Assembly: GCA_030248215.1 (NCBI GenBank)
Contig: JASANG010002769.1
Coordinates: 1 to 64,000, forward strand
Direction of reading: 5' to 3'
DNA length: 64,000 bases
Source: Enoplolaimus lenunculus
Taxonomy: Eukaryota > Nematoda > Enoplea > Enoplida > Thoracostomopsidae
Position 1 is the first letter of the stretch. Every line of letters begins with the position of its first letter. The notes under the pieces were generated by a model that saw only the letters and a list, made by a program, of their open reading frames with translations, was not told where the DNA came from and ran no database searches. Positions 58,476 to 64,000 of this stretch are shown piece after piece. The position numbers and the translations under genes are program-made.

Positions 58476-61400
58476 ATGAGTTCTGTAATTAAACTAAATA
58501 GCGGCTGGAACATTCCTGTTGTTGGACTTGGAACGTGGTTGTCGAAACCAGGTAATTAATCATCGCTTAGCAGTGATGGTTTTTCTAATACTAGCGACTA
58601 CACTTCGAAAGGTTAGATAGATTATTTCATTTTAAGTTTTTGTGCGTACCAGACGCACCCACTTATGTTGGACATAACTCTTCATCAGACTTTAAAGTTG
58701 TAACTAACGTAGCTTGTAAACGTGCTGGATTGAAAAACCAAAAGTGTCAATTTTTGCAAGAACCGTTTAGTGAAAAATTGTGATTGAGATACAGCCGTAA
58801 AAGTATCCATAACTTTGTGGGTCTTGAGACTGAAAGCTGGACTAATGTTTCTGAATATAATGCTACTTCTTGTGTATAATGTAACACATTGTATGTTGTG
58901 GATTTTTCAGCTGTCCACCGTTGATTCTTAACGTAACCATAAATCCGTAATCTGTATTGTGCCCGAAGTTGTAACTTTACTTAAATGTACATATTATTAC
59001 ACGGTTCTATTTGGTGGAATGTTTTCAAAATGGTTGCAATTACTATTTTTTAATTTTAGGTGAAGTCGGACAAGCAGTCAAAGACGCAATTGACATTGGC
59101 TATCGACATATTGATTGCGCGTTGTGTTATGGGAATCAAAATGAAATCGGTGCTGTTTTGGAAGAAACGTTTAAAAGTGAAAAGGTAAAATTAAATTGTT
59201 TTTACGTTTTAAAACAAATGAAGTTGATTTTAAACAAAAGCCGATTGCTTTGTAACATAAGCTTCCTACTGATTATAAGTTAAACGAAAATCTGCGTATA
59301 TAGTTTCAAATTTTGTATACTTCCTGTATTAGCGTTTACCACTGGGAAGTCGTATAACTTTTGTGCCAAAGAATTAAAATCTTTTCCATGGTTGATATTG
59401 TTTCTATGGTAGTGGTAAATGTTATGCTTGTGTTGCTACTTTGATTTAAACAATCACCGGAACTCTAGGATTCGGTAAATGCTGATAAACCTGTAAAAAG
59501 TAGAAGTTAGCAGTGTTGAAGGAAGTGATGCCTGATGAATAAAATTTCGCTACGAATCTATGAATTTTTATAGTTATGCAATAATTATTAGATACTCTGA
59601 AAACACACAAAAACTATGGAAAAACAAAAAACAACGAAAAAAGCATTACAACAATATATTTTGTAAACATTAGTTTTTTCATTTTTTCAGGGATCATCAA
59701 AAATCGACCGAGACCGAGACTTTTCATGGCCGGTCCCCGTAGTCATGTCTCAATCTCGGTTTTTAACCGAGACCACCCATCCCCGGCGTGTAGCCAGTAG
59801 AAATTAGATTTGAGCTCCGCTTCAACATTTTTGTTCAAGAGTTTTTACGAAGTTTTTCGATGGTTATGCAGGAGCCCCCCTCCCTTGGATTTTTACAACA
59901 GAACGCCCTTCTTTCAACAATCTCGGCTGCGCATCTGTTAACGCTGTGGTTAATAATTGATATGTGCTTTACGATTTCATATATGACCGAGCTATTTTTC
60001 GCTAAATTAACACTTGAGGTTTCAGCAATTTCGGATAGTGGTGTAATTTAAGGTGAAACGAGAAGACCTTTTTATAACGAGTAAAATTTGGAATGTTCAC
60101 CACAGTTATGACGAATGTAAACGAAGCGTTGATTTGATTTTGAGTCAGCTTCGGGTATCTTATGTCGATCTCATGCTCATTCACTGGCCGCACGGATTCG
60201 AGGAGCATGGAGAAATGTTTCCAAAGGTAAATTGTGACTGATTTATGTTGAAGTTTCACGTTTTTTGATCGATTTTGAAGTCTTGTTCCAATCCGAACCT
60301 TTTTCAGTGAAAAGAAATTCGAAAAATTTGTGACTACGATAATTTTGTGTTTCAGAATGAAGATGGAACAATGCGATATTCGGATATCGACTATTTGGAT
60401 ACATGGCGTGCGCTAGAAGATTGTGTCAAAAGCGGAAAAATTAGATCAATCGGATTGAGCAACTTCAACAGCGAACAGATTAAGCGAGTTTTGGACAATG
60501 GAACGATTAAACCGGCAACAAATCAGGTACGAGTCGCAGCTAAAATTATTTTTGTGCTGTTTTTTCAGTGGTTTTCAGAGTGTCCCAGATGTAAAAAATG
60601 GTTTGGATTACAAAGGCTTAAGTCCGTGAAACAGGGCATGATATTAATAAATGTTTGCTGAAAATGGAACCTTTATGGCTGTAGTATTTTGTGACATTTG
60701 GTGCAATTATCTTAGGTGTTCTTAATTATTTTGTTGTAAAGAGCACATTTTGTTATGTTTGTGTTTCAGACCGCGATAGGCCGTCCGAAAGGTTTAAGCT
60801 TAAGCGAACAGCGAAAACTTACTACTCAGTTTGCTATCTGGTCTATACTAGGGTCGGGACTATCAAAATAACTGCTCGCAAATGGAAGTCTTCATTCACT
60901 TTCAGGTTGAATGTCATCCATATTTTCAACAGCGAAAGCTGAAAGCATTTTGCGAACAGCACGGCATCTATTTAACCGCGTTCAGTCCGCTGACAAGTCC
61001 AGGAAATATTTTCCGACAAGAAGGCCAACCGTTTGTCCTTGATGATCCATATGTGAAGAAAATTGCCGAAACGCACAAAAGGGTTAGTTGGAACTGACAT
61101 TTTGCTATTTTAGCACTTAAAAGTTGTTATTTGGGATTGAAATACAATAAATTGTTATATAGACACCGGGGGATGTGGTTGATTTCCAACACTAATAAAT
61201 ATCTGAAATTTTGGTACTGATTCGAAGTATTCAGTGACTTCAGTTATATTGTTCTTTGGATTTTAAGTTTTCTTGCGGTGAGTGGTTTTTGCAAATTGAC
61301 TTTTTAACTATGGTACGTTTACAAGAAGACTGTGTTGCGTGTGTCTTGTGATACATTCTGCTTGAACTTTGGCTTATATTTTGAGATTTATAGTTAACTG

Positions 61401-61655
61401 TGCTATGTGACTAATAGTAATTGTTTGGTTTAGACTGCGGCTCAAATTGTGATTCGTTGGGCTGTTCAACGCGGAACAATTGTCATTCCAAAATCGACCA
61501 CACGCCGTCGAATTGAAGAAAATTTCGGCGTTTTTGATTTTGAGCTTACTGAGTCAGAAATGACCACAATCGACAGTATTGATAAAAATTATCGTTTTGT
61601 TATACTGGAAAGGGACCAAGCGCATAAGTATTATCCATTTGCGATTGAGTTTTAG
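58476..61655 (+). CDS. Aldo-keto reductase (AKR1-like), 314 aa, six exons
   Basis: Exons are 58476-58551, 59060-59184, 60053-60226, 60356-60526, 60906-61082 and 61434-61655, all GT-AG with matching phases. The product is a cytosolic (beta/alpha)8-barrel enzyme that reduces aldehydes or ketones with NADPH. The full catalytic tetrad is present: D44 and Y49 ([18 protein letters not shown]), K78 ([10 protein letters not shown]) and H111 (VDLMLIHWP). Other family marks are [10 protein letters not shown], the QVECHPYFQ strand and the cofactor loop [13 protein letters not shown]. Length is normal for the family (about 315). ATG 58476 gives the usual start, [20 protein letters not shown]. The C-terminal loop, which sets substrate range, is not close enough to a known AKR for me to name the substrate. 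Intron 2 holds an 'accgag' repeat. Confidence 0.95.
59690..59785. repeat. 'accgagaccgagac' family repeat in AKR intron 2
   Basis: The left part is 'cagggatcatcaaaaatcg' then 'accgagaccgagac'; the right part is 'ctcggtttttaaccgagacc' then 'acccatcccc'. The two halves are inverted, so this is probably a short TIR element. It shares about 40 bases with 43965-44045. Confidence 0.6.
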
Positions 61656-63052
61656 GCGAAGTTCCTGAAAATAGTGATTAATCGTTGGATTTATCAAATG
61701 TGAGTAACTGCTACCATTAGTTTGTAGATCGAACTTTATAATAAATTGTTGATAGCAGTGGAAAATTGGCAGCACGAGACTAACCGGGGCGCCGAAAGTC
61801 ACTTTCAGTACCTTCTGAGCTTCGCGAAGCGTTTTACGTTTTGAACTCTGGGGTCGAAAGGTGGATGTCCGTCTGTGTCTGTCCGCCCGAAGGGAGTCTC
61901 AGGAAACGCTGAACTAATATAGGCTGTCTATAGGGATACGTAGATTACACTGAGGACTTAGGCTTGAGATTAAAGTTAATCAACTGGAGTAGAGATTTTA
62001 CGGATCCGGTGATCGATTTTCTGCCGGATCCGGATCCAGAGGCAGACCTCCGGTTGTACTCTGCTAGTTAGTTTTACATTTAGGCTTAGGCTTTAGACTT
62101 ATGTTTAGACTTAGGATTTCAGCGGGTGAATAAATTACAAGTAAACATGGGCCTATGGTTTTGGCTATTTTTTAATTTTTATATATAGTTGCTCTGCTCC
62201 ATTTTGCTTGCCTATTCTGTCTGTGATTGTTTTACTCTCGGGTTTTGAATTTTTTTGGTTATAAAGACATTAATTTAATACAAATTGAATGTGTTATGTT
62301 GGAGCTATTTGAGTTTTGTTTTCTATTAGTCATACAGCTGTAAATAGTGGCGACTTCAGGAATTACCGACGGAGAGTGATTTACATACCATATATATTAG
62401 TGAGGAAACTTGTGAGCTAGAAGCCAAATATAGCTTCGGTAGGTACTATATCTTATAAAATTTTGGTTTTGATCCTTGCTGTTGAGGGTCTATTCGGGGT
62501 GGTATAGCCACAAAACGCATCAAGTTTAGATTTGAAGGAAACGTAGTGAAATTTGCTGACCCGTAGTTATATTTAACTTTGTCCGGACTTTGCACGCTAA
62601 TTCCACGGTGCTACGGATAGTGAACAAAACAGAAACTGATAGTTGTTATCAAAATAACGGAAACGGAAAACGGATATTGAAGTATAAAAAGTTTCAAAGG
62701 CGTTTTATTTTCTGCCAACCGAATTGAGGCATGCAAATATTCGCCACGCATTCTAAAATCTTAAAAAAATATGGTGGATGCACCGAAAGTTTAAAGATTT
62801 TGGATGAATTTCGTAACTTTTACTTAAATTAATCCATTACCGGAAAGCGATATCTTGTTTTACTACACCCCGGCTAATATGTGTATTCTTGTCGTGATGC
62901 CACACGTAAAAAGTGTATATACTGTCTTCTCTGCTGTGTGCAGCACGCACGGGGACCGGAAATTAGTTTCCAGCAAAAATTGGTGTCCGTTTCCGTTATA
63001 GGAAGGACGGAAATTCTGTTATTTTTACGTTCAAAATTAGTTCTGCCTATAT
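61656..63052. other. Intergenic region with repeats after the AKR gene
   Basis: 61815-61915 is a third copy of the 'gcgaag' repeat ('gcttcgcgaagcgttttacg', 'gtcgaaaggtggatgtccg'). 61990-62065 has ATCCGG words of the CCGG-rich family. 62085-62130 has TTAGGC-like words. No gene is recognised. Confidence 0.55.
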
Positions 63053-63861
63053 CAGGGTGCAACCGGAATTCCAGTTTCGGTAGCGAAATCCGGTATTTTT
63101 CACTATCCGGTTTCGATAATAAATCCGGTATTGTTTCACCGGAATTTTCCGGTATTTTCGGTATAGAAAATATTTCTCATTCGAAAATTTAAGAAAAGTT
63201 GGCATCTAAAATTATCTGAGCTCCAAATTTCATGTTCAAATGTCACTCATGTCCTGTGTATACCCTGCTGACAACACACACTCTCACTAAACGACCTATG
63301 CTTGGTCACGTTGCCGTCCATACCCATGCTAAATTGTCAATATGTTATTTTAAGGACAACTGTTTTGTCCAGAGTCTGTCAGAAGGAACTCAGCTTATTT
63401 CAAAACACAAAGTTTGTCGGAAGGAACTTTGCTTTGCATTTATACAGGGTCTGTTCGAAGGAACTCGTATTGTCAGACACTTTGTCCAGACAGTGTCTAC
63501 ATTGTCCTTAGTCCCATCGAAGGACCTGCTTTCAAAACCCACTATCCAGTTACACCTTCTGTGAAGTCCTTATAGCTTATGGGCATTGTCGTTTTGTCCC
63601 GCCCTTAAAACCAGGTGTGTGGACAATTTTTTACAGTAGCGTAGACAGTATTACGTGGATGATCCATAATTTATCATGTTTTCACGTACTGCATTTGTTT
63701 CAGGATTTTGGCACTCTAACTGATGTGCTTACAGCATTAAAAGCGATAAAATAGAGTTAAAAATGAAATTTTTGGTAACAGTATTTATTTTCCGGTTCCG
63801 GTATATTAAGTTTCATGTTACTGTTCCGGTTTCGATATTTTATAATTCCGGTTGCTCCCTG
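63053..63861. mobile_element. hAT-type MITE, CCGG-rich family, long copy of 809 bp
   Basis: Inverted ends are 'cagggtgcaaccggaattcc' and 'ggaattataaaatatc'-side inverted as 'aattccggttgctccctg'. The flanks share 'ctgcctatat' (63043-63052 and 63862-63871), a 10-base repeat that would include the expected 8-bp duplication. CCGG words are confined to the outer 130 and 90 bases. The roughly 590 bases between are unlike other copies and have no recognised gene, so an insertion into the MITE or two neighbouring copies is possible. Confidence 0.7.
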
Positions 63862-63871
63862 CTGCCTATAT

Positions 63872-64000
63872 ATACAACAGGCGTTTTCGTATTTTATTAT
63901 CCGTAAAATGCTTGTGCGAAGCCTCCGACTTGACATAAAACTACAAATAATAATTTGACTTAAGTTGGAATCCGACATTATGGCGTCTAATAACTTTTAA
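63872..64000. other. Right edge of window
   Basis: AT-rich sequence with no feature recognised. Confidence 0.4.

Overview
This is an animal (metazoan) nuclear genome window. It carries four recognisable intron-containing host genes with GT-AG splice sites, an apparently whole Ty3/Gypsy LTR retrotransposon, and many short DNA-transposon relics. The sequence is AT-rich and repeat-dense. I cannot fix the lineage beyond a non-vertebrate metazoan. Genes were found by conceptual splicing and by remembered similarity to human and fly proteins; no database search was run.

Layout. 1-2932: a large, nearly perfect inverted repeat around a spacer that holds a 296-base T-free low-complexity tract. 2933-13990: mostly non-coding, with inverted-repeat elements, a minisatellite, a fold-back element that encloses a small zinc-finger-like ORF, and two orphan exon candidates near 12 kb. 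13994-19954 (+): a five-exon rhodopsin-type GPCR. 22043-25028 (-): an eight-exon RAD1 gene (9-1-1 DNA-damage clamp). 25029-26472: a tRNA-like Pol III sequence, then homopolymer-rich sequence that looks like an assembly problem. 26473-40786 (element on -): a 14.3 kb Gypsy element with 998-bp LTRs that look identical by eye, a 2206-codon gag-pol frame ending in a PHD finger, and a second 1295-codon frame. 40862-56512 (+): TRAPPC11, 24 exons recognised, first exons not found. 56937-58170: a hAT-like element with an 8-bp target duplication. 58476-61655 (+): a six-exon aldo-keto reductase. 61656-64000: repeats only.

The host genes have unrelated roles: a surface receptor, a genome-integrity clamp, a membrane-traffic tether subunit and an NADP(H) oxidoreductase. 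Nothing suggests they work together.

The most unusual item is the second reading frame of the Gypsy element. Downstream of pol, where an env gene would sit, it encodes what reads as a DEDDy 3'-5' exonuclease domain (D-x-E, then D, then Y-x3-D, in family order and spacing) followed by a Q-rich, coiled-coil region. A PHD finger on the same element's integrase is the second oddity. A family of CCGG-rich hAT-type MITEs, most with recognisable target duplications, runs through the right two thirds of the window.
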